A stretch of DNA of 64,000 nucleotides, taken from contig NZ_NDYF01000015.1 of NCBI RefSeq assembly GCF_002243175.1, positions 1 to 64,000 on the forward strand, read 5' to 3'. Below the pieces are notes generated by a model. It saw only the letters and a program-made list of their open reading frames with translations, did no database searches and was not told where the DNA came from. Shown here in pieces: positions 33,516 through 43,353 of this stretch (positions are counted from its first letter, which is position 1; every line of letters starts with the position of its first letter). The translations under genes were made by a program, and so were the position numbers. The stretch comes from Finegoldia magna_J. Lineage in GTDB: Bacteria > Bacillota > Clostridia > Tissierellales > Peptoniphilaceae.

Positions 33516-33574
33516 ATTTCACCTACTAATTATATTTGAATTCATTGTATCGTATAAATTTAATATTATCAACT

Positions 33575-33605
33575 AAAAAATGCACACAGCTTTGCCATGT
33601 GCATT
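33575..33605 (-). terminator. terminator of the purine operon
   Basis: AATGCACA / TGTGCATT arms (33598-33605 with 33579-33586) plus a U6 tract on the minus strand, just after purB. Confidence 0.9.
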
Positions 33606-33615
33606 TCAATTAATA

Positions 33616-35043
33616 TTAAACTTTCAAATCAACAGAGTATTCTGTGTCGTATTTTGAAATAACTGGTTTGACGTCTTCTTCGATGAATTCAACCACTTGT
33701 TCTGGGCATCTTCCAATGTAAAGCTTGCCGTCTAAAAGCGAATTCAAATCGTCTTTGTTTAAGTTAAAAGCTTCGTCTTTTTCCAATAATTCTAATAAAT
33801 TGTTGTCTAGCCCTTCTTCTTTTACTCTTCTACCTGCAACCATAGAATATTCTCTGATTTTTTCGTGAAGTTCTTGTCTGTCGCCGCCACGTTTTACAGC
33901 TTCCATCAATATGTTTTCAGTCGCCATAAATGGTAATTCTTCATTAACGTGAGCTTTGATTTGGTTTTCGTAAACAACAAGTCCATCTGTAACGTTGATT
34001 GCAATTTCCAAAATACTATCCACAGCCATGAAGCTTTCTGGAACGCTCATTCTCTTATTTGCAGAGTCGTCCAATGTTCTTTCAAGCCATTGAGTACTAG
34101 CCACAAATTGTGGGTTTTGAACCAAACTCATCACATATTTTGAAAGCGATGAAATTCTTTCACATCTCATTGGATTTCTCTTGTAAGCCATTGCTGATGA
34201 ACCGATTTGTGTCTTTTCAAATGGTTCTTCCAATTCTTTTCTGTTTTGCAAAAGTCTGATGTCGTTTGTCATTTTGTGAGCTGATTGTGCAATTGAAGAT
34301 AGAACTTGAAGAACGTGGTAGTCGATTTTTCTTGTATATGTTTGTCCACTCACGCTAACTGCGCTGTCAAATCCCATTTCTTTTACGATTTTCTTTTCCA
34401 ATTCTTTGACTTTGTCATGGTCATTATCGAAAAGTTTCAAAAATGATGCTTGAGTTCCAGTCGTTCCCTTTACTCCTCTCAATTTCAAGTTTTCTTTTCT
34501 GTAAATGACTTCTTCCAAATCCATAAGGAAATCTTGAATCCACAACGTTGCACGTTTTCCAACAGTCACCAATTGTGCTGGTTGGTAGTGAGTGTAGCCA
34601 AGTGTTGGCAAATCTTTGTATTTAATCGCAAAATCAGACAAGTGTTTAATCAAAATCGCTAATTTTTTCTCTACGATTTCAAGTGCGTTTCTCATCACGA
34701 TAATGTCAGTGTTGTCAGTTACATAGCAGCTTGTAGCTCCCAAGTGGATAATTCCAGCTGCGTTTGGACACACTTCTCCGTATGTTTTCACGTGAGCCAT
34801 TACATCGTGGCGAAGAACTTTTTCGTATTCAGCAGCCTTATCAAAGTCAATGTCTGAAATGTGTGATTGCAATTCTTCTATTTGTTCGTCTGTAATATTA
34901 AGTCCCAATTCTTTTTCGGATTTTGCCAATGCCAACCACAATTTTCTGAAAGTTTCAAACTTAACTTGTGAACTAAAATTGTGGCTCATTTCGTGACTTG
35001 CGTATCTCGTATTTAATGGACTTTGGTAAATATCGTTGTTCAT
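33616..35043 (-). CDS. purB: adenylosuccinate lyase
   Basis: 475 residues. Fumarase/aspartase superfamily: signature GSSAMAYKRNPMRCE carrying the catalytic Ser loop near residue 280, and the general-acid His in GATSCYVTDN / THYQPAQLVTVGKR. Cleaves SAICAR to AICAR and adenylosuccinate to AMP. Last gene of the pur operon; its ATG abuts the stop codon of the purDL fusion (shared position 35043). Confidence 0.96.
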   Translation of the reverse strand: MNNDIYQSPLNTRYASHEMSHNFSSQVKFETFRKLWLALAKSEKELGLNITDEQIEELQSHISDIDFDKAAEYEKVLRHDVMAHVKTYGEVCPNAAGIIHLGATSCYVTDNTDIIVMRNALEIVEKKLAILIKHLSDFAIKYKDLPTLGYTHYQPAQLVTVGKRATLWIQDFLMDLEEVIYRKENLKLRGVKGTTGTQASFLKLFDNDHDKVKELEKKIVKEMGFDSAVSVSGQTYTRKIDYHVLQVLSSIAQSAHKMTNDIRLLQNRKELEEPFEKTQIGSSAMAYKRNPMRCERISSLSKYVMSLVQNPQFVASTQWLERTLDDSANKRMSVPESFMAVDSILEIAINVTDGLVVYENQIKAHVNEELPFMATENILMEAVKRGGDRQELHEKIREYSMVAGRRVKEEGLDNNLLELLEKDEAFNLNKDDLNSLLDGKLYIGRCPEQVVEFIEEDVKPVISKYDTEYSVDLKV

Positions 35044-38000
35044 TATTTCTCCTTGAAGTATTCTACTGCATTTCTAAAAATATTTTGCTTGTCGATGTCG
35101 TAAATATTTTTGTACAAATCGTCTGCGATTCTTTCAGTGTGACACATTCTTCCCAAAATCTTACCATCTCTGGACAAAATTCCTTCGATATTGTAGTCCG
35201 ATCCGTTTGGAGAGATTTTGTAAGCTGAGAAAACTTGTTCATTATCCAAAAGTTCTTGTAGTTTGTCTTCTTTGATTACAAATCTTCCTTCGCCGTGTGA
35301 AATCGGCATTCTGTATGTCTTGTTCAAGTCGATTCCATTTGTCCAAGGACTGTTGTTAGTCAAGCACAATGTGTCTACAAATGTCGCAATGTGTCTTCTG
35401 TTAGTGTTGAATGTCAAGTTTGGATCGTCTTCTTCTGGTGATGTAACTTTGCCATAAGGAAGAAGTCCAGTCTTCACCAAAGCTTGGAATCCGTTACAAA
35501 TTCCAATTACCAATCCGTCGTTTTCGTTCAACAAATAATCTATCGCACTACTTATTTTCTCATTTCTTAGGATATTTGCCAAGAACTTAGCTGACCCGTC
35601 TGGTTCATCTCCTAGTGAAAATCCTCCAGGAATGGCAAATATTTGCGCTTTTCTGATTTTTTCTGCCAAAACATCGATAGAATTCAATATATCTTCTTGG
35701 TTTCTGTTTTTGAATAGAACAATTTCTCCATCTGCTCCATTTTCTTTAAATGCGTTCAATGTATCCCATTCACAGTTTGTTCCTGGAGCTGCCAAGATTA
35801 CAACGTGAGGTGCATCAGTTGGTTTCTTGGATTTCATTCTACGTTGTTCGATTTTTTTGTTTTCAATTTGTTTGTATTCGATTTTTTCTTTTGGTGTGAA
35901 TACTTTATTTAAAACTTGAGTGTAGCCTTCTAATAATTTTTCTGGATCTAATTTAACATCATTTACGATAATTTCATCTGCAAAATCACCAATGTGTTCG
36001 ATGTTTTCGTCGTCCTCAATGTATTCAACTACGAAACTTCCGTACATTGGGTTGTACAAATTATCGAATTTGATATTAAATCCAGTGTTTCCTACAGATT
36101 GTTCGAATATATTTGATAACAAGCCTTTTTTGTCCAAGGCAATCGCAGAAATAATATTTTTGTTTCTGATTTGTTCTGTGATAAAATCGAAATTTTCTTC
36201 CAATTTTTCAAGGTTCAATGTTCCGTCTTCTTCGTAAGGAGTTCTCACAAGTCCGATTTTGCCCTTGCCTTTCAAATCATTTGTAATGATGTTATCCACA
36301 TCTTCGTGAGTCACTGCAAATGAAATCATAGTTGGTGGTACTTTAATATCTTCGAAGTTTCCACTCATACTGTCTTTTCCACCGATTGGCATTGCTTTGA
36401 AATGTTTGGAAACAGTGAATGCTCCAAGTAGTGCCTTCAATGGTTTGGACCAGATTTTTTTGTCTAGCATTTTTTCGTAGTATTCTTGGAATGTCAATCT
36501 GATTAAGTTTTTGTCAGAACCTAAAGCGATTAATTTACTGATTGATTCTACAACTGCATAGTATCCTCCCAAGTATTGAGATTGTTCGGACAAATCAGCG
36601 TCAAATCCGTAGCTCATCATGGATACAGTTTTCATAATTCCATCCATTGTTGGAATCTTTGCAACCATTGCTTGAGATGGATTCAATTGCAATTTACCAC
36701 CCATTGGGTTGATAACTGTATTTCTTCCGATTGTAGAGTCGAACATTTCTATCAAGTCTCTCTCGGAAGTGATGTTAAGCCCTTTAACTTTGTCGTAGAA
36801 TTTGTTCGCATCGGAACATTGTTCTGTCAAAATTTCTGGAACATCTTCTGATACAACTTCAACTTCAGCGTTTCTGTCTGAACCATTTGTATTGATGAAA
36901 TCGTAGCTGATGTCTGCAATCAAATCTTCATCGTAGAACATTCTCATTCTGTTAGTGTCAGTGATGTCTGCAACAACAGTCGTTTCGATGTTTTCTGCGT
37001 CTGCATATTTTACAAATTCTTCCAAATCTTTCTTGGCAATTACACATGCCATTCTTTCTTGTGATTCACTGATCGCAATTTCAAATGGTTTAAGACCTTT
37101 GTATTTCAATGGAACTCTGTCCAAATAAATGTCCACTCCGTCGTGAAGTTCACCAATCGCAACGCTCACTCCACCTGCTCCGAAGTCGTTACATTTTTTG
37201 ATCAAACTTGCAAGTTCAGGAATTCTGAAAAGTCTTTGGATTTTTCTTTCTTCAGGTGCGTTACCTTTTTGAACTTGTGCAGATTCTGTTTTGATACTTG
37301 TAACTTTGTGACTCTTAGAGGAACCTGTCGCTCCACCAATTCCGTCACGACCAGTTCTGCCGCCAAGTAAGATTACGATGTCGCCTTTTTCTGGTTCAAT
37401 TCTCTTTACATTTTCAATTGGCGCTGCAGCCATTACAGCTCCGCATTCCAATCTCTTAGCAACGTATCCGTCGTGATAAATTTCATCTACAAATCCAGTT
37501 GCCAAACCAATTTGGTTTCCGTAAGAAGAATATCCTTTCGCAGCTTCTTGTGTGATTTTGATTTGTGGAAGCTTGCCATCCATTGTGTCTTCCAATGAAG
37601 TAAGAGGATTGCCCGCTCCTGTAATTCTCATAGCTTGGTAGACGAACGCTCTACCACTTAGTGGGTCTCTGATTGCTCCACCCAAGCAAGTACTTGCGCC
37701 ACCGAATGGTTCGATTTCTGTTGGGTGATTGTGTGTTTCGTTTTTGAACATCAACAAATAATCTCTTGTTTCGTCAACTCCGTCCACTTCTACGCGAACT
37801 TTGATTTTTACAGAACAAGCGTTGATTTCAGATGAGATTTCCAAATCGTCAAATTCGTTTTTGCTTCTCATATATTTGGACAAAATCGTTCCGAAACTCA
37901 TAAGATTGATTGGTTTTTCTATTTTTAATTCTTCTCTAACTTTCAAATATTCTTCAAAACTGTTGTGAATTGCTTCGTCGAGTTTTGTCTTTGCATTGAA

Positions 38001-39935
38001 TTCAATATCCAAGAAAGTGTTGAAAGTTGTATGTCTACAGTGGTCTGACCAGTAAGTATCCAAAATTTTGATTTCTGTTTCGTTTGGATCACGGTCTTCT
38101 GATTTGAAATAATCTCTAATGCACTTCAAATCCTCGTCATTCATCGCCAATGAGTGATCGTCGACAAATTTTTGAAGCTCATCATCACTCATATTTCTGA
38201 AATTCGTATATGTTTCGTTTTCCAAATTTTTTGGATTTTCTTGTTTTAAAGTTGTTGGAATTCCAAGCAAATTAACCTTGTGACTGTCAACAGGATTTAC
38301 CAAATATTTTTCGATTTTTTCCAAATCTTCTTTGTTAGCGCCTTCGATTTCATAAACTGTCGAAGTCTTACAGTCGACATCTTCATCCAAAATCAAACTC
38401 AATGTGTCAAGCACACCTTGTTTTCTTTGATCGAATTGTCCCGGCAAATATTCAACAGCAATTGCGTTTTTCATATCAGCCTGTAATTTCAACGCATCTT
38501 CTCCGTAGAACACGTCGTCTACAGATTTTTCGCTAAGGACAGTGTCGACAATTTTTCCCAAATTATCGTCACTGATTTCCAAATCGTATCTCTTGTAAAT
38601 TACGAATTTATCCAAATCAATTCCAAGTAAGTTTTCAATTTGCTTTTTCTTTTCCTTAGATTCATAATCGTATTCTTCTTTTTTTCTGACATAAACTCTT
38701 TTAACTCTAGGACCAATATCAGTTCTGTGATACATGTTTTTAAAATCCACCTTTTCTATATCTTCATAACAAGCCTTAATAACATCATCAAAATTCTTCT
38801 TAGAATTTACAATATTTAACACACGGCCGCCGTTTGTGACGATTTTGCCGTCGACTTTTTTCGTTCCTGCATGGAAAACAACGCTGTCCATATCAGATAT
38901 TGTAATCTGATCGCCCTTGTCATAACTATCTGGATATCCACCAGCACTTAGCACAACGCAAAGCGCCTTGTTGTCATTTATTTTCAAATCGACATCAGAT
39001 AATTTTCCTTCGCTTGTTTTCATCATTATATCCAACAAATCATTGTCGATAAGTTCAAGCACAACTTGAGTTTCGGGATCTCCAAATCTCGCGTTAAATT
39101 CCAAAACGTAAATTCCATCGTCTGTTATCATAAATCCGATGAACAACAATCCTCTGAAATCAATGTTTTCTTCCTTCAATCCTGTGAGAATTTTGTCCAA
39201 TACGCTATTTTTGATTCTATCTACAAATACTTCTGCTTCGACATTCGGAGCGTAAGTTCCCATGCCGCCAGTGTTGGCTCCAGTCTCTCTTTCGAAAATT
39301 TTCTTGTGATCCTTCGCAGTTGGAAGTGGAAGAATCGTCTTAGAATCTGTAAAGCACAACAAACTCATCTCAAATCCGTCTAGGAATTGTTCGATGACAA
39401 CCATGTCGTCTTTGTCTAGTACATCTTGCAAAATTTTCTTCAAATCATCAGCGTTATCTACAATGTATACACCTTTTCCAGCTGCAAGACCGTCTCTTTT
39501 TACGACAACTTTGCCATTTTCTTCCAACAATTTATTTGCAAAATCATAAGACTCATCAAAATCTTTGCTTTCCAAATACTTCGCTGTTTTGATGTCGTAT
39601 TTTTCCAAGAATTTTTTCGTAAATGATTTTGAATTTTCAAATTCAGCAGCTTTTTTTACAGGTCCAAATATTTTAAGACCATTTTCTTCGAACAAATCTG
39701 AAATCCCGTCGCACAATGGATTTTCAGGACCAACAACTGTGAAGTCAATTTCATTTTTTTTCGCAAATTCAAGCAGACCCTCTAAATCGTCAGCTTGAAT
39801 ATCCACGTTTTCTCCGATTTCTTCAGTTCCAGCATTGCCTGGAGCGAAGAAAATCTGTCTATTTTCATCAAAAGATTTTATTTTACGTCCAAGTGCAAAC
39901 TCTCTGCCACCTGAACCTACAACTAAAATTTTCAT
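35043..39935 (-). CDS. purDL: fused GAR synthetase-FGAM synthase (PurD-PurL with PurQ-like glutaminase)
   Basis: 1630 residues in one uninterrupted frame. Residues 1 to about 410 are PurD: MKILVVGSGGREFAL, ATP-grasp KRDGLAAGKGV, FNARFGDPETQ, ending YHRTDIGPR. The PurL N-terminal domain starts at once (VKRVYVRKKEEYDYES), with SDHCRHTTF near 635, ETHNHPTEIEPFGGASTCLGG near 720, GAGGVSVAIGEL, and a C-terminal class I glutaminase domain (APGTNCEWDT, catalytic Cys in VIGICNGFQAL, His in SHGEGRF). It would make GAR from PRA and later convert FGAR to FGAM. ATG 39935 has GGGAGG upstream. No frameshift or stop at the junction, so it is a true fusion. Confidence 0.93.
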   Translation of the reverse strand: MKILVVGSGGREFALGRKIKSFDENRQIFFAPGNAGTEEIGENVDIQADDLEGLLEFAKKNEIDFTVVGPENPLCDGISDLFEENGLKIFGPVKKAAEFENSKSFTKKFLEKYDIKTAKYLESKDFDESYDFANKLLEENGKVVVKRDGLAAGKGVYIVDNADDLKKILQDVLDKDDMVVIEQFLDGFEMSLLCFTDSKTILPLPTAKDHKKIFERETGANTGGMGTYAPNVEAEVFVDRIKNSVLDKILTGLKEENIDFRGLLFIGFMITDDGIYVLEFNARFGDPETQVVLELIDNDLLDIMMKTSEGKLSDVDLKINDNKALCVVLSAGGYPDSYDKGDQITISDMDSVVFHAGTKKVDGKIVTNGGRVLNIVNSKKNFDDVIKACYEDIEKVDFKNMYHRTDIGPRVKRVYVRKKEEYDYESKEKKKQIENLLGIDLDKFVIYKRYDLEISDDNLGKIVDTVLSEKSVDDVFYGEDALKLQADMKNAIAVEYLPGQFDQRKQGVLDTLSLILDEDVDCKTSTVYEIEGANKEDLEKIEKYLVNPVDSHKVNLLGIPTTLKQENPKNLENETYTNFRNMSDDELQKFVDDHSLAMNDEDLKCIRDYFKSEDRDPNETEIKILDTYWSDHCRHTTFNTFLDIEFNAKTKLDEAIHNSFEEYLKVREELKIEKPINLMSFGTILSKYMRSKNEFDDLEISSEINACSVKIKVRVEVDGVDETRDYLLMFKNETHNHPTEIEPFGGASTCLGGAIRDPLSGRAFVYQAMRITGAGNPLTSLEDTMDGKLPQIKITQEAAKGYSSYGNQIGLATGFVDEIYHDGYVAKRLECGAVMAAAPIENVKRIEPEKGDIVILLGGRTGRDGIGGATGSSKSHKVTSIKTESAQVQKGNAPEERKIQRLFRIPELASLIKKCNDFGAGGVSVAIGELHDGVDIYLDRVPLKYKGLKPFEIAISESQERMACVIAKKDLEEFVKYADAENIETTVVADITDTNRMRMFYDEDLIADISYDFINTNGSDRNAEVEVVSEDVPEILTEQCSDANKFYDKVKGLNITSERDLIEMFDSTIGRNTVINPMGGKLQLNPSQAMVAKIPTMDGIMKTVSMMSYGFDADLSEQSQYLGGYYAVVESISKLIALGSDKNLIRLTFQEYYEKMLDKKIWSKPLKALLGAFTVSKHFKAMPIGGKDSMSGNFEDIKVPPTMISFAVTHEDVDNIITNDLKGKGKIGLVRTPYEEDGTLNLEKLEENFDFITEQIRNKNIISAIALDKKGLLSNIFEQSVGNTGFNIKFDNLYNPMYGSFVVEYIEDDENIEHIGDFADEIIVNDVKLDPEKLLEGYTQVLNKVFTPKEKIEYKQIENKKIEQRRMKSKKPTDAPHVVILAAPGTNCEWDTLNAFKENGADGEIVLFKNRNQEDILNSIDVLAEKIRKAQIFAIPGGFSLGDEPDGSAKFLANILRNEKISSAIDYLLNENDGLVIGICNGFQALVKTGLLPYGKVTSPEEDDPNLTFNTNRRHIATFVDTLCLTNNSPWTNGIDLNKTYRMPISHGEGRFVIKEDKLQELLDNEQVFSAYKISPNGSDYNIEGILSRDGKILGRMCHTERIADDLYKNIYDIDKQNIFRNAVEYFKEK

Positions 39936-39949
39936 AAAACCTCCCAATT

Positions 39950-41455
39950 TTAATGTTTGAAATGTCTATTTTTTGTGAACACCATACTAATTCCGTATTC
40001 GTTGCATTTGTCGATTGAATCTTGGTCTTTGATGCTTCCACCTGGTTGAATGATAGCTTTTACCCCTAATTTGTGTGCAAATTCTACGCAGTCAGAAAAT
40101 GGGAAGAATGCATCTGATGCCAATACGCATCCAGAAAAATCAACGTCAGGATGATTGTTCGCTATATTTTCCAATGCCCAGATTCTAGATGTTTGTCCTC
40201 CACCAATTCCCAAAGTGTGTGAATCTTTTGCAAGTACAATTGCGTTTGATTTTGTGAATTTAACCACCTTCATAGCAAATTCCAAATCTTTTTTGTCTTC
40301 ATCACTAGGTTTTTCGTCAGTAACTACATTGTATTCGTCAACGCCGAAGTCTTTGTCTTGGATTAAAACTTTTCCGTTCAAATACTTAATGTCTTCTTTT
40401 ACTGAATCGTTGTCGAATTTTATCTTAACAAGTCTGATGTTTTTCTTTTTAGTCAAAATTTCAAGCGCTTTTTCGTCAAAATCTTTCGCAGCGATAATTT
40501 CCAAGAAAATTTGACTCATTTCTTCGGCACATTTTTCATCCACAACTCCATTGATGGCGATAATTCCACCGAAAATCGAAGTTGAATCTGCCAAGTAAGC
40601 CTTGTGGTAAGCTTCTGAAACGCTGTGTGCAATTGCAACGCCACATGGAGATTGGTGTTTCAATGCAACACAAGAATTTGCGCCCAATTCGTCTGCCAAT
40701 TCCACTGCAACATTCAAGTCGTTGTAATTGTTAAAGCTCATTGCTTTTCCATGAATGACTTCACAATCTGTCAATTTGCCATTTACAAATGGATCTATGT
40801 AAAGATTGGCACTTTGATGTGAGTTTTCACCGTATCTAAGTTCTTCTTCTTTTTTGAAACCAAAAGTTCTGTAGTCACTACGTTCTCCAACTTGTTCTTG
40901 GAAATATCTTGAAATCACAGAATCGTAGTAAGCTGTCAAACTAAAAGCCTTCATAGCTAATTTTTCTCTGTAAGCTATGTCCACGTTGTCGCTTTTCAAT
41001 CTGTCGATAAGTTCGTCGTAATCAGAAGGATCTGTTACAACTAAAACGTCCTTGTAGTTTTTTGCAGCACTTCTAATCAAAGTTGGTCCACCTATGTCGA
41101 TGTTTTCAACTATGTTGTCGTGGTCTCCAGTCTTCAATGCGTTTTGGAAATCGTACAAATTAACCACAACAATGTCGATTGGTTGAATGTTTAATTCTTC
41201 TACAGTTTTCTTGTGTTCTTCGTTATCTCTTTTGTACAAAATTCCACCGTGAACGTATGGTGACAAAGTCTTCACTCTGCCTTGCAAAATTTCAGGGAAA
41301 TTTGTAACTTTGGAGATGTCTATTACATTTACCCCAGATTTTTCGATTTCCTTGTAAGTACCACCTGTAGATATGATTTCATATCCCAATTCTTGTAAAC
41401 TTTTTGCTAATTTACCTACATTTGTCTTATCCGTAAGTGAAATTAATGCGCGCAT
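39950..41455 (-). CDS. purH: bifunctional AICAR transformylase / IMP cyclohydrolase
   Basis: 501 residues. N-terminal MGS-like IMP cyclohydrolase (MRALISLTDKTNVGKLAKSL, VKTLSPYVHGGILYKR) and C-terminal transformylase (RYGENSHQSANLY, ALKHQSPCGVAI with the catalytic Lys-His pair, DAFFPFSDCVEFA). Last two steps to IMP. Overlaps purN by 13 nt and is 14 nt from the purDL start. Confidence 0.97.
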   Translation of the reverse strand: MRALISLTDKTNVGKLAKSLQELGYEIISTGGTYKEIEKSGVNVIDISKVTNFPEILQGRVKTLSPYVHGGILYKRDNEEHKKTVEELNIQPIDIVVVNLYDFQNALKTGDHDNIVENIDIGGPTLIRSAAKNYKDVLVVTDPSDYDELIDRLKSDNVDIAYREKLAMKAFSLTAYYDSVISRYFQEQVGERSDYRTFGFKKEEELRYGENSHQSANLYIDPFVNGKLTDCEVIHGKAMSFNNYNDLNVAVELADELGANSCVALKHQSPCGVAIAHSVSEAYHKAYLADSTSIFGGIIAINGVVDEKCAEEMSQIFLEIIAAKDFDEKALEILTKKKNIRLVKIKFDNDSVKEDIKYLNGKVLIQDKDFGVDEYNVVTDEKPSDEDKKDLEFAMKVVKFTKSNAIVLAKDSHTLGIGGGQTSRIWALENIANNHPDVDFSGCVLASDAFFPFSDCVEFAHKLGVKAIIQPGGSIKDQDSIDKCNEYGISMVFTKNRHFKH

Positions 41456-41997
41456 GAACTCTCCTCCAATTTTTTTATAGCATCTTTTAAAATGCCATGT
41501 TCTATTTTCAAAACTTTCTTTGCTATCTCTTCTTCCGATTTACAATCAGAAATATCCACAGACCTTTGAAGCAAAATATCTCCATCGTCTAATTTTTCAT
41601 TCACGAAATGCACAGTTGCACCGCTAATTTTTTCCTTATTGGCAAAAACTTTTTCGTGAACGTGGATTCCATAACATCCCTTGCCGCCGTATTTTGGAAG
41701 CAATGATGGATGGATATTTACAATTGTAAACTCATTTATAATTCTCTTTGAAACTTTAGGCAAGAAACCTGCCAACACAATCAAATCTACGTTTTTTGAT
41801 TTTAAACAATTGATGATTTCTTCATCATCTTTTGAAACCAAAGTATCCACGTTGAAATCTCTCGCAAAACCAAGACCAGCTGCGTTTTTGTTACTAACCA
41901 CAACAACAATATCGCTTTCGAAATAATTGTCTTTTTTTGCATCCAACAGAGCTTTCAAATTGGTACCAGTACCTGAAATAAAAACTGCAATATTCAT
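41443..41997 (-). CDS. purN: GAR transformylase
   Basis: 184 residues. MNIAVFISGTGTNLKALLDA, catalytic triad Asn/His/Asp in TIVNIHPSLLPKYGGKG and VHFVNEKLDDGDILLQ (HxVxxxxDxG motif). 10-formyl-THF-dependent formylation of GAR. Length normal for the family. Confidence 0.96.
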   Translation of the reverse strand: MNIAVFISGTGTNLKALLDAKKDNYFESDIVVVVSNKNAAGLGFARDFNVDTLVSKDDEEIINCLKSKNVDLIVLAGFLPKVSKRIINEFTIVNIHPSLLPKYGGKGCYGIHVHEKVFANKEKISGATVHFVNEKLDDGDILLQRSVDISDCKSEEEIAKKVLKIEHGILKDAIKKLEESSCAH

Positions 41998-42005
41998 TTA
42001 ATCAC

Positions 42006-43352
42006 CTATATAACTATCGGATCTACAGGATAATCTCCATCAAAACAAGCCTTACAGAATTTGTCGATTTTGTCGCTGCTGGATTTTACCATTCCTTCCA
42101 TTGAAATAAACGCCAAGCTATCTGCACCGATTTTTTCACGGATAGCTTCGATATCCATGTTTGCAGCAATCAAATGTTTTCTGGAAGGAGTATCAATTCC
42201 GTAATAGCAAGGGAATTTTACAGGTGGCGAAGTGATTCTCATGTGAACTTCTGTCGCACCAGCTTCTCTAATTCTTTGAATCAAATTAGCACTTGTAGTT
42301 CCTCTTACGATGGAATCATCTATTAAAACAATTCTCTTTCCTTTTAATACATGTCTTAGAGGATTTAATTTTAATTTAACAGCCATTTCTCTTTCTTTTT
42401 GAGTTGGTTTGATGAATGTTCTTCCCATATATCTATTTTTGACCAATCCTTGTGCGTAAGGAATTCCTGTTTTTTGTGAATATCCTATCGCTGAAGGAAT
42501 GCCAGAATCTGGAACTGGAACTACCAAATCAACATCGCAAGGAGATTCTTGTGACAAATATTCTCCGCATCTTCTTCTAAAATTGTACGCGTTTGTTCCG
42601 TCCAATGTAGCGTCTTCTCTTGCGAAGTACACATATTCAAAGAAGCAATGACGTGGCGCTTCAATTGTTGAATACATCGAAGAATTCGCTCCTTCTTTGT
42701 CTACGACAATTATCTCTCCTGGTTTTACATCACGAATTTCAGTTGCTCCGACGATTTCTACTGCTGCATTTTCAGATGCAAACACAACATCTTCGTCATT
42801 TTTCCCCATAACAAGAGGTCTTATTCCCAAAGGATCACGAAATGCTACAAGCTTATCCTTCAAGCACAACACAACAGCGTAAGCACCTTTGATAAGTTTC
42901 ATTGTTTTTTTGATAGCTTCGACAATGTCACCTTTGTAATATCTGGCAATCAAATACAAAATAACTTCACTGTCAATCGCTGTTTGGAACATCACGCCGT
43001 CTTCTTCAAGTCTTGTTCTTAAAATTTGGTGGTTAATAAGATTTCCATTGTGTGCCAAACTCATTTCAATTCCTTTGGCAAAAGCCATCAATGGTTGAGT
43101 GTTGTAATCGTGAGAACCACCAGCTGTCGAATATCTTACGTGTCCAATTCCTACATTACCAACTAAATTATTCAAATTTTCTTCCTTAAACACATCGATA
43201 ACAAGTCCCATGCCTTTTTCTCTATGTAGGTTTTCACCGTTACTAACGGTGATACCACAGGATTCTTGTCCTCTGTGTTGTAAGGAGTTAAGTCCGAAAA
43301 ATAATTTCTTATTAACTTCGGACTTAGAATATATCCCTATAACTCCACACAT
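42006..43352 (-). CDS. purF: amidophosphoribosyltransferase
   Basis: 448 residues. Starts MCGVIGI, so the N-terminal Cys 2 nucleophile of the Ntn glutaminase needs no propeptide. HRGQESCGI, GHVRYSTAG, and the PRPP motif IVLIDDSIVRGTTSAN. The carboxy end keeps Cys-rich FCKACFDGDYPVD, consistent with the Fe-S type of enzyme found in B. subtilis. Commits PRPP to purines. Confidence 0.97.
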   Translation of the reverse strand: MCGVIGIYSKSEVNKKLFFGLNSLQHRGQESCGITVSNGENLHREKGMGLVIDVFKEENLNNLVGNVGIGHVRYSTAGGSHDYNTQPLMAFAKGIEMSLAHNGNLINHQILRTRLEEDGVMFQTAIDSEVILYLIARYYKGDIVEAIKKTMKLIKGAYAVVLCLKDKLVAFRDPLGIRPLVMGKNDEDVVFASENAAVEIVGATEIRDVKPGEIIVVDKEGANSSMYSTIEAPRHCFFEYVYFAREDATLDGTNAYNFRRRCGEYLSQESPCDVDLVVPVPDSGIPSAIGYSQKTGIPYAQGLVKNRYMGRTFIKPTQKEREMAVKLKLNPLRHVLKGKRIVLIDDSIVRGTTSANLIQRIREAGATEVHMRITSPPVKFPCYYGIDTPSRKHLIAANMDIEAIREKIGADSLAFISMEGMVKSSSDKIDKFCKACFDGDYPVDPIVI

Positions 43353-43353
43353 C

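Noticed and set aside
40155..40514. Plus-strand 119-codon frame within purH
   Set aside because: Antisense to a well-conserved gene and without an RBS.
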